A stretch of 38,240 nt of DNA from Rikenellaceae bacterium DTU001 (GTDB lineage: Bacteria > Bacteroidota > Bacteroidia > Bacteroidales > DTU049), in assembly GCA_001512885.1 (NCBI GenBank), contig LFSZ01000012.1:1-38240 (forward strand), given 5' to 3'. Positions 6,626 to 17,986 of this stretch are shown in pieces. Numbering within the stretch: the first letter of the stretch is position 1; each line of letters opens with the position of its first letter. The translations under genes were made by a program, and so were the position numbers. The notes beneath the pieces are model-generated. The model saw only the letters and a program-made list of their open reading frames with translations, made no database searches and had not been told where the DNA came from.

Positions 6626-9600
6626 ATGAAAGAAAGAATCAAATTTGGCAAATCCTTACAATACGAAACACCTGATCTTTTAGAGATACAGTTGCAATCA
6701 TTTAAGGATTTTTTTCAATTGGAGACAACTCCAGAAAATAGAAAAAATGAGGGATTATTTAAAGTTTTTAAAGAAAATTTTCCAATTACAGATTCTAGAG
6801 GTTTATATGTTTTGGATTTTGTAGATTATTATGTAGATCCACCTCGTTATACTATAGAAGAATGTATGGAAAGAGGGTTGACTTATAGTGTACCTTTTAA
6901 AGCTCGACTTTATTTGTATTGTACAGATCCTGAGCATGAAGATTTCGAAGCTGTTACTCAAGATGTATACTTGGGCCCCATACCTTATATGACTCCCAAA
7001 GGTACTTTTATTATTAATGGTTCCGAGAGAGTTGTAGTATCACAGATGCATCGCAGTCCTGGTGTATTTTTTCAAACTACACGTCACCCTAATGGAAGAT
7101 TGATTTATTCGGCTCGCATTATCCCACTTAAAGGTACATGGATTGAATTTACTACAGATATCCAAAGTGTGATGTATGCATATATAGACCGAAAGAAAAA
7201 AGTCCCCATGACCACTCTATTGAGAGCTATTGGTTATGAGACTGATAAAGATATTTTAGAAATTTTTAATCTTACAGAAGAAGTAGAAGTAAATGAAGAA
7301 AATCTTAAAAATTGCATTGGTAGAAAACTCGCAGCACGTGTGGTTCGTACTTGGATTGAAGATTTCGTAGATGAAGATACAGGTGAATTAACTTCTTTAG
7401 AACGTACAGAAGTACTAATAGAAAGAGAAACTGTTATCGAAGAGATTCATATACCTATTATTTTAAAATCTGATACAGAAACTATTCTCTTACATAGAGA
7501 TGATATTGTAACTGAAGATTATTCAGTACTTTTTAATACTTTACAAAAAGATCCTGCTAATAATCAAAGAGAAGCTTTAGAATACATTTATCGTCAGCTT
7601 CGTAATACCGAACCACCAGATAAAGAAACTGCTTTACAAATTATTGATAAATTATTTTTCTCAGATAAAAAATATGATTTAGGAGAGGTAGGTAGATATA
7701 AGATTAATAAAAAATTAGGTAGAGATACTGTAGATATTAATCAGCGTGTATTAACACATGAAGATATTATCGATATTATCAAATATCTTATAAATCTTAT
7801 TAACAATAAAACTGATATAGATGATATAGACCACCTAAGCAATAGACGAGTAAGAACTGTAGGTGAACAATTATATATGCAATTCGGTGTAGGTCTGGCT
7901 CGTATGGCTCGCACTATTCGTGAGCGTATGAATGTAAGGGATAATGAAGTATTTAAACCTATTGATCTAATAAATGCTAAAGCATTGTCATCTGTTATAA
8001 ATACTTTTTTTGGTACCAATCAATTATCTCAATTGCTAGATCAAACTAATCCGCTTTCGGAGCTTACACATAAACGTCGAGTAAGTGCACTTGGTCCTGG
8101 CGGTTTGTCTCGTGAACGTGCTGGATTCGAAGTCCGAGACGTTCATTATACTCATTATGGTCGTTTATGCCCCATCGAAACTCCCGAAGGTCCTAATATT
8201 GGCTTGATAAACTCTCTAACAGTCTATTCACGTATAAATGATTTGGGATTTATTGAAACACCTTATCGTAGAGTAGTAGATGGAGTAGTTCACATTAATG
8301 AATCTCCAATATACTTAACAGCAGAAGATGAAGAAAATTATTACATAGCTCCTGCCAATACCCTCCTAGATGAAAATGGACTAATAGTAGAAGATCTATT
8401 AATGTGTCGTTATGGTGCAGATTTTCCTGTTGTACCTCGCGAACAAATTAATTTAATGGATGTTGCTACTAATCAAATTGCTTCGGTTTCTGCTTCTTTA
8501 ATTCCTTTTTTAGAAAATGATGATGCTAATAGAGCTCTAATGGGATCTAATATGATGCGCCAAGCTGTTCCATTACTAAATCCTGAAGTTCCTATTATAG
8601 CTACTGGTCTAGAAGCTAAAGTAGCTGAGAGCTCCCGAGTACTTATTAATGCCGAACATGACGGCATTGTAGAATATGTAGATGCTAAAAAAATTGTTAT
8701 TAGATACGATCTGGGTGAGAATGATAAATTAGCTTCTTTTGATGATGATGCTACAGTATATGAACTTACTAAATTTCTAAGAACAAATCAAAATACTATC
8801 ATTAATTTAATACCTATTGTCAAAAAAGGTGATAAAGTCAAAAAAGGTCAAGTTCTATGTGAAGGATTTGCTACTAAAGAAGGTGAATTAGCCCTTGGCA
8901 GAAATCTTTTAGCAGCTTTCATGCCTTGGAAAGGGTATAATTACGAAGATGCTATTGTTATTTCTGAACGAGTAATAAAAGAAGATTTATATACATCAAT
9001 ACACATCGAAGAATTTTCGACAGAAGTACGTGAAACTAAAAGAGGTGTAGAAGAGTTAACTAATGATATACCTAATGTGAGTATAGAAGCCACTAAGGAT
9101 CTTGATAGTAATGGCATTATTAGAGTAGGTGCAGAAGTGAGAGAAGGTGATATCTTAATTGGAAAAATTACTCCAAAAGGAGAGACTGATCCTACTCCCG
9201 AAGAGCGATTGCTACGAGCTATTTTTGGTGATAAAGCTGGTGATGTAAAAGATGCTTCTCTCAAAACACCTCCCGGCACTTCAGGAACTGTAATAGATAC
9301 TAAATTATTTTCTCGCTTGACTAAAAATAAAAAAGAAAAAGAAAAGGAAAAACATCTTATAGAAAAAGCCGAAGCAGAATTTGAAAAAGTAGCTAGTAAT
9401 TTAAGAGATAAATTGATTAAAAAACTTTTATTTATTACTGAGGGCCTAGTTTCTAATGGGGTATATAATAAATATAAGGTAGAATTAATACCTAAAGGCG
9501 AAAAATTTACTGCAAGAAACTTGCAAAGGATTGAAAATTATCTAGATATTAATCCAGAAAACTGGACTCTCGATGAAGAAAAAAATAAACTAATCAAACA

Positions 9601-10426
9601 AGTACTTCACAATTATGAGATTAAATATAAAGATTTTTATGGTAAATTACAACGCAATAAATATACTCTAAGTGTAGGTGATGATCTACCAACAGGAATA
9701 GTAAAACTGGCTAAAGTATATATAGCTACCAAACGCAAATTAAAGGTAGGAGATAAGATGGCTGGTAGACATGGTAATAAAGGTATAGTAGCTAAAATAG
9801 TTTCAGAAGCAGACATGCCTTTTCTACCAGATGGGACTCCAATAGATATAGTTTTAAATCCTCTCGGAGTACCTAGTAGGATGAATTTAGGACAAATTTA
9901 TGAGACTGTATTGGGATGGGCTGGCAAAAAGTTAGGTCTCAATTTTGCCACTCCAATTTTTGATGGAGCTACAATAGATGAAATTAATGAGTACATTAAA
10001 AAAGCTGATTTACCCGATAACGGGCAAGTTTATTTATATGACGGCGGTACTGGTGAACGTTTTGATCAGCCAACTACAGTTGGTGTTATTTATATGATGA
10101 AATTACATCACTTAGTGGATGACAAGATGCATGCTAGGTCTATTGGTCCGTATTCACTTATTACCCAGCAACCATTAGGTGGTAAATCGCATTTTGGTGG
10201 TCAGCGATTCGGTGAAATGGAAGTATGGTCATTAGAGGCTTTTGGTGCAGCTCATATATTACGTGAAGTATTAACAGTTAAAAGTGATGATGTGACCGGT
10301 AGAGCAAAAGCTTATGAAGCAATTGTAAAAGGTCGAAATTTACCAGAACCAGGTATTCCTGAGTCATTTAATGTATTAGTTCATGAATTGCGTGGTTTAG
10401 GTTTAAAAGTAACATTTGAAGAATAG
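6626..10426 (+). CDS. rpoB: DNA-directed RNA polymerase beta subunit
   Basis: 1266-residue beta subunit of RNA polymerase, full length for Bacteroidota. It starts [26 protein letters not shown]. Clear landmarks are the protrusion/lobe region ([35 protein letters not shown]), the rifampicin-pocket region around [20 protein letters not shown] and [19 protein letters not shown], the active-site part [15 protein letters not shown] and the C-terminal [28 protein letters not shown]. It follows the rplL hairpin after a long A/T leader with no perfect TAnnTTTG promoter, and precedes rpoC by 9 nt. Confidence 0.98.
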   Translation: MKERIKFGKSLQYETPDLLEIQLQSFKDFFQLETTPENRKNEGLFKVFKENFPITDSRGLYVLDFVDYYVDPPRYTIEECMERGLTYSVPFKARLYLYCTDPEHEDFEAVTQDVYLGPIPYMTPKGTFIINGSERVVVSQMHRSPGVFFQTTRHPNGRLIYSARIIPLKGTWIEFTTDIQSVMYAYIDRKKKVPMTTLLRAIGYETDKDILEIFNLTEEVEVNEENLKNCIGRKLAARVVRTWIEDFVDEDTGELTSLERTEVLIERETVIEEIHIPIILKSDTETILLHRDDIVTEDYSVLFNTLQKDPANNQREALEYIYRQLRNTEPPDKETALQIIDKLFFSDKKYDLGEVGRYKINKKLGRDTVDINQRVLTHEDIIDIIKYLINLINNKTDIDDIDHLSNRRVRTVGEQLYMQFGVGLARMARTIRERMNVRDNEVFKPIDLINAKALSSVINTFFGTNQLSQLLDQTNPLSELTHKRRVSALGPGGLSRERAGFEVRDVHYTHYGRLCPIETPEGPNIGLINSLTVYSRINDLGFIETPYRRVVDGVVHINESPIYLTAEDEENYYIAPANTLLDENGLIVEDLLMCRYGADFPVVPREQINLMDVATNQIASVSASLIPFLENDDANRALMGSNMMRQAVPLLNPEVPIIATGLEAKVAESSRVLINAEHDGIVEYVDAKKIVIRYDLGENDKLASFDDDATVYELTKFLRTNQNTIINLIPIVKKGDKVKKGQVLCEGFATKEGELALGRNLLAAFMPWKGYNYEDAIVISERVIKEDLYTSIHIEEFSTEVRETKRGVEELTNDIPNVSIEATKDLDSNGIIRVGAEVREGDILIGKITPKGETDPTPEERLLRAIFGDKAGDVKDASLKTPPGTSGTVIDTKLFSRLTKNKKEKEKEKHLIEKAEAEFEKVASNLRDKLIKKLLFITEGLVSNGVYNKYKVELIPKGEKFTARNLQRIENYLDINPENWTLDEEKNKLIKQVLHNYEIKYKDFYGKLQRNKYTLSVGDDLPTGIVKLAKVYIATKRKLKVGDKMAGRHGNKGIVAKIVSEADMPFLPDGTPIDIVLNPLGVPSRMNLGQIYETVLGWAGKKLGLNFATPIFDGATIDEINEYIKKADLPDNGQVYLYDGGTGERFDQPTTVGVIYMMKLHHLVDDKMHARSIGPYSLITQQPLGGKSHFGGQRFGEMEVWSLEAFGAAHILREVLTVKSDDVTGRAKAYEAIVKGRNLPEPGIPESFNVLVHELRGLGLKVTFEE

Positions 10427-10435
10427 GTAAAAAAT

Positions 10436-13400
10436 ATGGCATTTAAAAGTGATTCGATCCCCACAAATTTTTCAAGTATAATAATCAGTATAGCATCTCC
10501 TGATGATATTCTGGCTATGTCTCATGGGGAAGTGACTAAGCCAGAAACCATTAATTATCGTACATACAAACCTGAAAGAGACGGTTTGTTTTGTGAACGA
10601 ATTTTTGGTCCAGTAAAAGATTATGAATGTGCTTGCGGTAAATACAAACGCATACGCTACAAAGGTATCGTCTGTGATCGTTGTGGTGTAGAAGTAACTG
10701 AAAAAAAAGTTAGACGCGAGCGTATGGGACATATACAATTATCAGTCCCAATAGCTCATACCTGGTATTTTCGCTCTAATCCTAACAAGATAGGAGCACT
10801 TCTAGGACTCAATTCAAAGCAAGTAAATAATATCGTTTATTATGAAAAATATGTAGTTACCAATCCAGGTATAATGGCTAAGGAAAATATCAATCAACTT
10901 GATTTTTTAACTGAAGAAGAATATTTTAATATTTTAGAAAATATTCCAATAGAAAATCAACAACTCTCAGATGATAATCCTGATAAATTTATAGCTAAAA
11001 TGGGTGGTGAAGCTTTGTTAGATTTGCTTTCTAAAATTGATCTAGATGAATTATCTTATCAATTGCGTGATAAAGCTAGTAAAGAAACTTCTCAACAAAG
11101 AAAATCTGATTTATTGAAACGCCTTCAAGTAGTGGAGGATTTTCGTGAGGCACAAACTCGCATCAAAAATCGCCCTGAATGGATGATTTTGAAAGTATTA
11201 CCAGTAATACCTCCAGATCTCAGACCATTAGTACCTCTAGATGGTGGCAGATTTGCCTCTAGTGATTTAAATGAGTTGTATAGAAGAGTAATAATACGTA
11301 ACAATAGATTGAAACGATTGGTAGATATCAAGGCTCCTGATGTTATATTGAGAAATGAAAAACGTATGTTGCAAGAAGCTGTAGATTCTCTTTTTGACAA
11401 TACTCGTAAAGTTGCTGTTACAGGCTCTTCACTTAATAGACCATTAAAATCACTTAGTGATAGCTTGAAAGGCAAACAAGGACGTTTTAGACAAAATTTA
11501 TTAGGTAAAAGAGTAGACTATTCTGGTCGCTCTGTTATCGTAGTGGGGCCTGAACTTAGAATGAATGAGGTAGGTTTGCCAAAAGAAATGGCTGCTGAAT
11601 TATTTAAACCTTTTATCATTCGCCATTTGTTAGAAAGAGGCATTGTTAAGACAGTTAAATCTGCTAAAAAAGTTATTGAAAGAAAAGATCCCGTTATCTG
11701 GGAAATACTAGAAAATGTACTTAGAGGTCATCCAGTACTGCTTAATAGAGCGCCTACTCTACATAGATTAAGCATTCAGGCATTTCAACCTAAAATGATT
11801 GAAGCTAAAGCAATTCAATTGCACCCGCTTGTTTGTACTGCATTTAATGCAGATTTTGATGGTGATCAGATGGCTGTGCATGTTCCTTTAGGTAATGAAG
11901 CTATTGCTGAAGCTCAATTATTGATGCTTTCTACTCATAATATCTTAAATCCTGCTAATGGTGCTCCTATTGCAGTACCATCACAAGATATGGTACTTGG
12001 ACTATATTATCTAACTAAAGCTCGAAAAAGCACAAATGATTTTCCTGTAAGGGGAGAAGGTAAAATATTTTATTCCACTGATGAGGCATTGATAGCATAT
12101 AATGATGGTAAAGCAGATATTCATGCTATTGTTAAAGTAATGATTAATGATAAAGACGGCAATCCGACTTTAATAGAAACTACTATTGGTAGAGTAATAC
12201 TCAATCAAATAGTTCCTAAAGAAATAGGTTTTATTAATAAATTGATAACTAAAAGCATAATTAGAGATATTATAGCTGATGTTTTGAAAGCTACTAATAA
12301 TGTAGTAACTACGCAATTTTTAGATGATTTAAAAAATCTTGGCTTCAAAATGTCTTTTAAAGGTGGTTTATCCTTTAATCTTGGTGATCTAATAGTACCA
12401 GAAGAAAAAATAGATATAATAAACGAAGCTAAGCAAGAAGTAGAGGAGATAACGTTAAACTATAATATGGGTTTAATTACTAATAATGAACGTTATAATC
12501 AAGTAATAGATACTTGGACTCATGCTAATGCTAAATTGACTCAAATACTAATAAAACAGATTGCCAGTGATAAGCAAGGCTTTAACCCAGTTTTTATGAT
12601 GCTTGATTCTGGTGCAAGGGGATCAAAAGAACAAATAAGACAATTGTGTGGCATGCGTGGTCTGATGGCAAAACCTCAAAAAAGTACAACATCTAGCTCA
12701 GAAATTATTGAAAATCCCATCATAGCTAATTTCAAAGAAGGACTTTCGATGCTTGAATATTTTATTTCATCACACGGTGCACGAAAAGGTTTGGCCGATA
12801 CTGCTCTTAAAACTGCTGATGCTGGATATCTTACTCGTAGATTGGTTGACGTAGCTCAAGACGTGATAGTAAGTGAAGATGATTGTGGTACACTGAGAGG
12901 TCTAACAGTAGGAGATCTACGTAATGGAGATGAGATTGTAGAGACTATGTATGATCGTATTTTAGGTAGAGTATCTTTACATGATATACAAAAACCTATT
13001 ACAGGCGAGATAATAGTACATGAAGGAGAAGAGATTACTGAAGAAAAAGCTCAAGCCATTGTAGATGCCGGTATTACTGAAGTGGAAATACGTTCTGTAC
13101 TTACATGTGAATCGCGACATGGTGTTTGTGCTAAATGCTATGGTAGAAATTTAGCTACGGGCAAATTAGTTAACATCGGTGAGGCCGTTGGTGTCATAGC
13201 TGCACAATCTATTGGTGAACCAGGTACTCAATTAACGCTCCGTACCTTCCATATTGGAGGTGCTGTAGGTGGTATAGGTATCGAAAGTAAAATAGTTGCT
13301 AAGGCTGATGGTGTTGTTCATTTCGATGAATTAAGATACATAGAATATGAAAACAATAGTAAAAATAAGTATTATATCGTTATAGGACGTTCTGCCGAAG

Positions 13401-14713
13401 TACATCTTTTAGATCCTAATACTATGACTATTTTACAAACTGCTAATATACCTTATGGTGCTAAATTATACAAACTGGAAGGTGAAGTAGTGAAAAAAGG
13501 TGAAATTATTTGTGAATGGGATGCTTATAATTCATTAATTATTAGTGATGTTGCTGGTAAAGTTGCATACAATGATATAATAGAAAATATAACTTTTAAA
13601 TACGAAATAGATGAGAATACAGGCCATAAAGATAGAATAATTATAGAATCTAAGCAAAGGACTAAGATACCACAAGTTTTAATAACTTCACCTAATGGTG
13701 ATGTTATCAAAACATATGATTTACCTGTAGGTGCAAACGTTTTGGTTGATAATGGACAATTAATAAAAGCTGGTGACATTATAGCTAAAATACCACGTGT
13801 AGTAGGTAAAGCCAGTGATATTACTGGTGGATTACCTCGTGTACAAGAGTTATTCGAAGCTCGTTCTCCTATGGATCCTGCTGTAGTTGCAGAAATAGAT
13901 GGTATTGTTAGTTTCGGTCCTAAACTTAAAAGAGGTAATAAAGAATTAATTATAACTTCTAAAACAGGTGAAGAACGTCATTATCTAATCCCTATAACTA
14001 AACAAATTCTTGCTCAAGAAGGCGACTTCGTTAAAGCTGGCACCCCACTATGTGATGGTCCCATCTCTCCACTTGATATACTAGCTATTAAAGGTCCTAC
14101 AAAGGTACAAGAATACTTAGTAAATGAAATACAAGAGGTTTATCGCTTACAGAGTGTTAAAATAAATGATAAACACTTCGAAGTTATAGTAAAACAAATG
14201 ATGCAAAAAGTGGAAATCGTAGATCCAGGTGATACAAGATTTTTAGAAGGTGAAATAGTTGATAAATTCACATTTAAAGATGAAAATGATAAAATCTTTA
14301 ATATGAAAGTAGTAACTGATGCTGGTGACAGTGATTTACGTCCTGGTATGCTTATAACTGCTAGACAATTGAGAGATATTAACTCTGTTTTAAAACGTAG
14401 AGATATGAATCTCATACAAGCTCGTGATGCTCAACCAGCTACAGCTAAACAAGTATTACAATCCATTACTAGAGCTGCACTACAAACTCAAAGTGTTTTA
14501 TCAGCTGCTTCATTCCAAGAAACTGTAAAAGTCCTTACTAATGCCTCTGTAAAAGCAACTCGTGATACTTTACAAGGCTTAAAAGAAAATGTAATCGTAG
14601 GACATTTGATACCTGCAGGTACAGGTATTCGCCAGTATGAAAACTTAATAGTCGGTTCAATGGATGAATACGAAGCCTTAATAGAGTCTAAAAAAGAATT
14701 TCAAAATCAATAA
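10436..14713 (+). CDS. rpoC: DNA-directed RNA polymerase beta' subunit
   Basis: 1425-residue beta' subunit. The catalytic Mg-binding motif NADFDGD is at residues 471-477. Zinc ligands of the N-terminal ribbon are C65, C67, C80 and C83; the second zinc site has C891, C898 and C901 ([11 protein letters not shown]). The trigger-loop/bridge segment with GLMAKP and the [21 protein letters not shown] signature are present. It starts 9 nt after rpoB and is clearly co-transcribed. Its length fits the Bacteroidota form, which has extra barrel-sandwich-type insertions in the C-terminal third. Confidence 0.98.
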   Translation: MAFKSDSIPTNFSSIIISIASPDDILAMSHGEVTKPETINYRTYKPERDGLFCERIFGPVKDYECACGKYKRIRYKGIVCDRCGVEVTEKKVRRERMGHIQLSVPIAHTWYFRSNPNKIGALLGLNSKQVNNIVYYEKYVVTNPGIMAKENINQLDFLTEEEYFNILENIPIENQQLSDDNPDKFIAKMGGEALLDLLSKIDLDELSYQLRDKASKETSQQRKSDLLKRLQVVEDFREAQTRIKNRPEWMILKVLPVIPPDLRPLVPLDGGRFASSDLNELYRRVIIRNNRLKRLVDIKAPDVILRNEKRMLQEAVDSLFDNTRKVAVTGSSLNRPLKSLSDSLKGKQGRFRQNLLGKRVDYSGRSVIVVGPELRMNEVGLPKEMAAELFKPFIIRHLLERGIVKTVKSAKKVIERKDPVIWEILENVLRGHPVLLNRAPTLHRLSIQAFQPKMIEAKAIQLHPLVCTAFNADFDGDQMAVHVPLGNEAIAEAQLLMLSTHNILNPANGAPIAVPSQDMVLGLYYLTKARKSTNDFPVRGEGKIFYSTDEALIAYNDGKADIHAIVKVMINDKDGNPTLIETTIGRVILNQIVPKEIGFINKLITKSIIRDIIADVLKATNNVVTTQFLDDLKNLGFKMSFKGGLSFNLGDLIVPEEKIDIINEAKQEVEEITLNYNMGLITNNERYNQVIDTWTHANAKLTQILIKQIASDKQGFNPVFMMLDSGARGSKEQIRQLCGMRGLMAKPQKSTTSSSEIIENPIIANFKEGLSMLEYFISSHGARKGLADTALKTADAGYLTRRLVDVAQDVIVSEDDCGTLRGLTVGDLRNGDEIVETMYDRILGRVSLHDIQKPITGEIIVHEGEEITEEKAQAIVDAGITEVEIRSVLTCESRHGVCAKCYGRNLATGKLVNIGEAVGVIAAQSIGEPGTQLTLRTFHIGGAVGGIGIESKIVAKADGVVHFDELRYIEYENNSKNKYYIVIGRSAEVHLLDPNTMTILQTANIPYGAKLYKLEGEVVKKGEIICEWDAYNSLIISDVAGKVAYNDIIENITFKYEIDENTGHKDRIIIESKQRTKIPQVLITSPNGDVIKTYDLPVGANVLVDNGQLIKAGDIIAKIPRVVGKASDITGGLPRVQELFEARSPMDPAVVAEIDGIVSFGPKLKRGNKELIITSKTGEERHYLIPITKQILAQEGDFVKAGTPLCDGPISPLDILAIKGPTKVQEYLVNEIQEVYRLQSVKINDKHFEVIVKQMMQKVEIVDPGDTRFLEGEIVDKFTFKDENDKIFNMKVVTDAGDSDLRPGMLITARQLRDINSVLKRRDMNLIQARDAQPATAKQVLQSITRAALQTQSVLSAASFQETVKVLTNASVKATRDTLQGLKENVIVGHLIPAGTGIRQYENLIVGSMDEYEALIESKKEFQNQ

Positions 14714-14716
14714 ATT

Positions 14717-15037
14717 ATGAATGAAAAAGATAAAAAAGATAAAAAAGAAAATCAAATTAATGTAGTTTTACCTCCTGAGATTGCTGATGGTGTTTATTCT
14801 AATTTAGCTATCATTTCTCATTCGACAGATGAGTTTGTTTTAGATTTCTTATCTATAGTCCCTGGAGTACCTGATGCTAAAGTGAAAAGTCGCATTATCT
14901 GTACACCTCAACATGCTAAAAAACTACTAAGAGCTCTATCTGACAATATTCAACGTTACGAAAATAGTTTTGGTGAAATAATAGAATATGAACATAAAAT
15001 GCCCAACATAAATACTAAATTCTACGGCGAAGCATAG
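14717..15037 (+). CDS. DUF3467 family protein
   Basis: 106-residue protein directly after rpoC (3-nt gap), a position it commonly holds in Bacteroidota. A lysine-rich start (MNEKDKKDKKENQINVVLPPE) leads into the DUF3467 core: GVYSNLAIISHSTDEFVLDFLSIVPG, then VKSRIICTPQHAKKLLRALSDNIQRYE. The function is not known. Strict linkage to rpoBC suggests co-expression with polymerase, but nothing in the sequence defines a role. No signal peptide or membrane segment is seen, so it should be cytosolic. Confidence 0.85.
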   Translation: MNEKDKKDKKENQINVVLPPEIADGVYSNLAIISHSTDEFVLDFLSIVPGVPDAKVKSRIICTPQHAKKLLRALSDNIQRYENSFGEIIEYEHKMPNINTKFYGEA

Positions 15038-15118
15038 TGAAAGTATAATAATTGCGAAAATGCTTGATTTTTACAGAAAGCAATAGATGGTAAGCTATTT
15101 TTTAAAATTGCATTATTC

Positions 15119-15147
15119 TTTTTTTAATTACAAAAAAATTAAAAAAA
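15119..15147. terminator. possible bidirectional terminator between convergent genes
   Basis: TTTTTTTAATT (15119-15129) and AATTAAAAAAA (15137-15147) form an 11-bp A/T stem with a 7-nt loop, flanked by T-rich and A-rich tracts. It lies in the 247-nt gap between the rightward DUF3467 gene and the leftward RapZ-type gene. The absence of G-C pairs keeps confidence low. Confidence 0.35.
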
Positions 15148-15284
15148 AACTACTTACTGCACATCGCATTTATAATTATTATTTTTGATTGTAAAGAGTT
15201 TAATTTATAATTAATTTGTAAATCAAATTTTTGAAATAATTTTTATTGATGAAGCATTAATAAGTTTTATTTTTATATCATTTA

Positions 15285-16685
15285 TTATTCTAATTCTAAA
15301 TGTTTTATATAGATATTTATTTTTTCACCAAAAAATTCTTTTAATCTTCTAGCTATTTCTTCAGCACAAAATACAGATCTATGTTGTCCACCAGTGCATC
15401 CAAAGCCGATTTGCATAAATGTATAACCTTTAGCTAAGTATTCCTCAGTAGCTAATAAAACTGTATTAAACGTATAATTTAAAAAATTTTGTACGATCTC
15501 AGATGTTTTTAAATATTGTATCACTAATTGATCCTTTCCATTGAGACTCTGCATTTCAGGTATAATACCAGGATTAATAATACAACGACAATCAAAAATA
15601 AAACCACCACCGTGTTCCATATCTAAAGGTGGGTAATGTTTTTTTATAGAAAAAGAATAAATTTTTATATTTAATATCTTTTTGCCTATTAAGTTATCAT
15701 TGGATTGGTATTTATTGATAATATTTTCAATAATTATAGGTAACTGGCAATAATCATTAAAATTTAAAAATTTATAAATAATTTCAAGATTTTTAGATCC
15801 ATAAATAATAGAAGAGGTAAAACTAGGTTTATTTTGAATTAATCCTCTATAACCAAATGTTCCAAAAGCTTGCATTAATCTAAAAAGTGCTAACCAATAA
15901 AATTCTTCTTTTAATTTTGTTTTATCATTATCATCAATTGAAATCAAATCTAAGTAATAATCAAATAATTCTAATTTGATCTCATGAGGTATACGCGCTT
16001 TACTATCAAAAATTATAGAAGCAACATCATACATTTGAGAACCTAATCTTGCACCTTGATAATCAATCACATAAATTTTATTTTCTTTAATTAATAAATT
16101 AGAAGATTGATAATCGCGAAGTGAAAGATAATTTTGAGGGAAAGACAAAATTTTCTTTTCTAATAAATCGAAATCATTCTCAAGCTTATCTTCATCAAAA
16201 GGAATATTTATTATTTTCAAAAAATTATATTTGAAATAATTCAAATCCCATCTTATACATCTACTATCAAAACAATGTCTCGGAAATGTTTTACTAAAAT
16301 CAATATTGGTAAGCTTATTGAAATTAGTTAATAATTTTAAAGCTTGCTTGTAATAGTCAATAATCGTACTATCAAAAAGGTAATTGTTGTATTTCAATTT
16401 ATCATAGATAGTTTGATCAGAAATAAAAGTTTGAAAATAAATAGTTTTATCCTTGTTTACATGAACAATTTTAGGGACAGGCAAATTGTAATTATTAAAA
16501 AAATTAGTAAAATAAATAAAGGCTTCATTTTCTTTTACATTATCGTTATAGCAACCTAATAATGCAGTATCATTGAAATAGACAATAGCATAAAAACGAA
16601 CCGAACCGGATGCTGATATTGGTTTTAGGCTATTTATACGACCTAATTTAGTAGCTTCTTTACTTATTAGAAATAAAGGATTCAA
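15285..16685 (-). CDS. kinase-fold protein fused to a RapZ C-terminal domain
   Basis: 466-residue two-domain protein. Residues ~1-330 have the aminoglycoside phosphotransferase/choline-kinase fold: LRDYQSSN with catalytic D191 and N196, and VIDYQGARLG with metal-binding D208; the site often held by His (189) is Leu. Residues ~337-466 match the C-terminal domain of RapZ, with the signature GCTGGQHRS at 429-437. The usual RapZ P-loop ATPase half is absent. In E. coli the RapZ C-terminal domain binds an sRNA and senses glucosamine-6-phosphate; by analogy a role in amino-sugar or envelope control is possible but unproven. The only available start is TTG at 16685, directly after the Usp stop and in the same frame. 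It is probably co-transcribed with the Usp gene. Confidence 0.82.
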   Translation of the reverse strand: MNPLFLISKEATKLGRINSLKPISASGSVRFYAIVYFNDTALLGCYNDNVKENEAFIYFTNFFNNYNLPVPKIVHVNKDKTIYFQTFISDQTIYDKLKYNNYLFDSTIIDYYKQALKLLTNFNKLTNIDFSKTFPRHCFDSRCIRWDLNYFKYNFLKIINIPFDEDKLENDFDLLEKKILSFPQNYLSLRDYQSSNLLIKENKIYVIDYQGARLGSQMYDVASIIFDSKARIPHEIKLELFDYYLDLISIDDNDKTKLKEEFYWLALFRLMQAFGTFGYRGLIQNKPSFTSSIIYGSKNLEIIYKFLNFNDYCQLPIIIENIINKYQSNDNLIGKKILNIKIYSFSIKKHYPPLDMEHGGGFIFDCRCIINPGIIPEMQSLNGKDQLVIQYLKTSEIVQNFLNYTFNTVLLATEEYLAKGYTFMQIGFGCTGGQHRSVFCAEEIARRLKEFFGEKINIYIKHLELE

Positions 16686-17528
16686 TTAAAAATTATATTT
16701 ATCGTCTTGATGAATACTCAATACTGGAACTGGACAATGATTAATCATTTGCATAGCATATTGTCCTAGTAAAATATTTGTATTTCGATTTTCTTGTTCT
16801 GTCATAATGATAGCCAAATCTATATTGTTTTCTTCGATATAAGTTATCAAATCAGAAGCATAATTAGATATATTTTTTTTAAATGTTTTAAAATTGATAT
16901 TTTCTGTTTCTAATTTGCTTTCTATCATAGCTACATTTTTATTTACTTTGTTTTTCAAAGTAGTTAAATCAGTAATATATGCACCGAAAATATGTATTTC
17001 GGCTCCAGTATTTTTAGCTATTTCTATAGCCCATGGCAATTTATTAGTAGTTTCAGCTGTAGAATCTATTGGCAACAAAATACTATTTATTTTATCATGT
17101 ACTTCATACGTTTGTCTAACAATAAATACTGGGCAGGGAGCAGTAGAAACTATTCTATTAGCATTACTGCCTATCCATAACTCCTCATAACCAGAAATGC
17201 CGTGGGTACCTGCAAAAATATAATCTACATTATTTTTTTTAGCATAATTAGCTAGCTCTTCATACACTTTACCTGTAGTGATTTTATATTCTAAATTTTC
17301 TGGTTCTTTTATATGTTGTCTAAATTCATTTAATAACTGTTCAAATCTTTGATGCAATTCACTTCTATAGTTTGCTGTAACTGTAGCATAAATTGATTCA
17401 GTAGGTATAGGCTTATCTACATAAAGCATAGTGATTTTAGAATCTATATATTTGTTTAACATTACTGCATATTCTAAGGCTTTTATCGAACCTTTAGAAA
17501 AATCTATTCCAACTAAAAAATTCTTCAT
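16686..17528 (-). CDS. tandem universal stress protein (two UspA domains)
   Basis: 280-residue cytosolic protein with two Usp folds. Domain 1 (about residues 1-145) begins NFLVGIDFSKGSIKALEYAV and has the GTHGISGYEELWIGSNANRIV stretch that resembles the ATP-binding GxxG...S region. Domain 2 (about 150-275) begins INSILLPIDSTAETTNKLPWA and ends MINHCPVPVLSIH. Tandem Usp proteins of this length are common in Bacteroidota. A near-consensus promoter lies directly upstream. The stop TAA is followed immediately by the TTG of the RapZ-type gene in the same frame, so rare read-through would give a fusion. Confidence 0.88.
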   Translation of the reverse strand: MKNFLVGIDFSKGSIKALEYAVMLNKYIDSKITMLYVDKPIPTESIYATVTANYRSELHQRFEQLLNEFRQHIKEPENLEYKITTGKVYEELANYAKKNNVDYIFAGTHGISGYEELWIGSNANRIVSTAPCPVFIVRQTYEVHDKINSILLPIDSTAETTNKLPWAIEIAKNTGAEIHIFGAYITDLTTLKNKVNKNVAMIESKLETENINFKTFKKNISNYASDLITYIEENNIDLAIIMTEQENRNTNILLGQYAMQMINHCPVPVLSIHQDDKYNF

Positions 17529-17986
17529 AATTTTTTTACAAATTTAATTATTTTATCATTATAAACAAATTTTAAATAAAATCTAAAATCTCTTGTATTT
17601 TTAATGCTTTATATATGTTTTTAAGTATTTATGCAAATGATATCATTGATACATGTATTTACTTAGATATTATATTTGTCGTAGGATAAATAAAAAGCAT
17701 CCCTACTTTCTGAGATATATCTGGCAACATAGATACTGCCCTATACATTATCAATGAAATTTTGAGTTTATGATTTTTACATTGTACGATCATTATATTA
17801 TTTGGTAATAGGTGAATAGCTCTTACAATGTATTGAGGGTTATTTTCATTGTGCACAATATAATACTCCAATAAAAATTTTAAATTAAAATTTACAAATA
17901 AGCAAAATAAATTGTATTGTTTTAAATTTTTTTAAACTCAATATAATTACGATAAAATTCATTAATTTTACAAAAATTAAAATATT
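17529..17986. other. 458-nt intergenic stretch with a weak ORF only
   Basis: Apart from the usp promoter at its left end, this divergent gap holds one 70-codon minus-strand frame (17871-17659) that starts with TTG, lacks an early ATG and resembles no family I can recognise with confidence. Its central part alternates hydrophobic and polar residues like a small beta domain, so it could be a decayed gene. The right end contains A/T-rich sequence and an imperfect -7 (TAATTTTA at 17963-17970) that may serve the DUF4139 gene. Confidence 0.3.
17539..17569 (-). promoter_or_regulatory. usp-rapZ-type operon promoter
   Basis: On the minus strand TTTG (17569-17566), 19 nt, then TAAATTTG (17546-17539): a full match to the Bacteroidota promoter. 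The -7 ends 10 nt before the Usp ATG, so the leader is only a few bases. Confidence 0.75.

Noticed and set aside
17659-17871. 70-codon minus-strand frame in the usp-DUF4139 gap
   Set aside because: It begins with TTG, has no ATG near its start, no SD or well-placed promoter, and no family resemblance beyond a vague small beta-domain pattern. It is kept only as a note under the intergenic entry.
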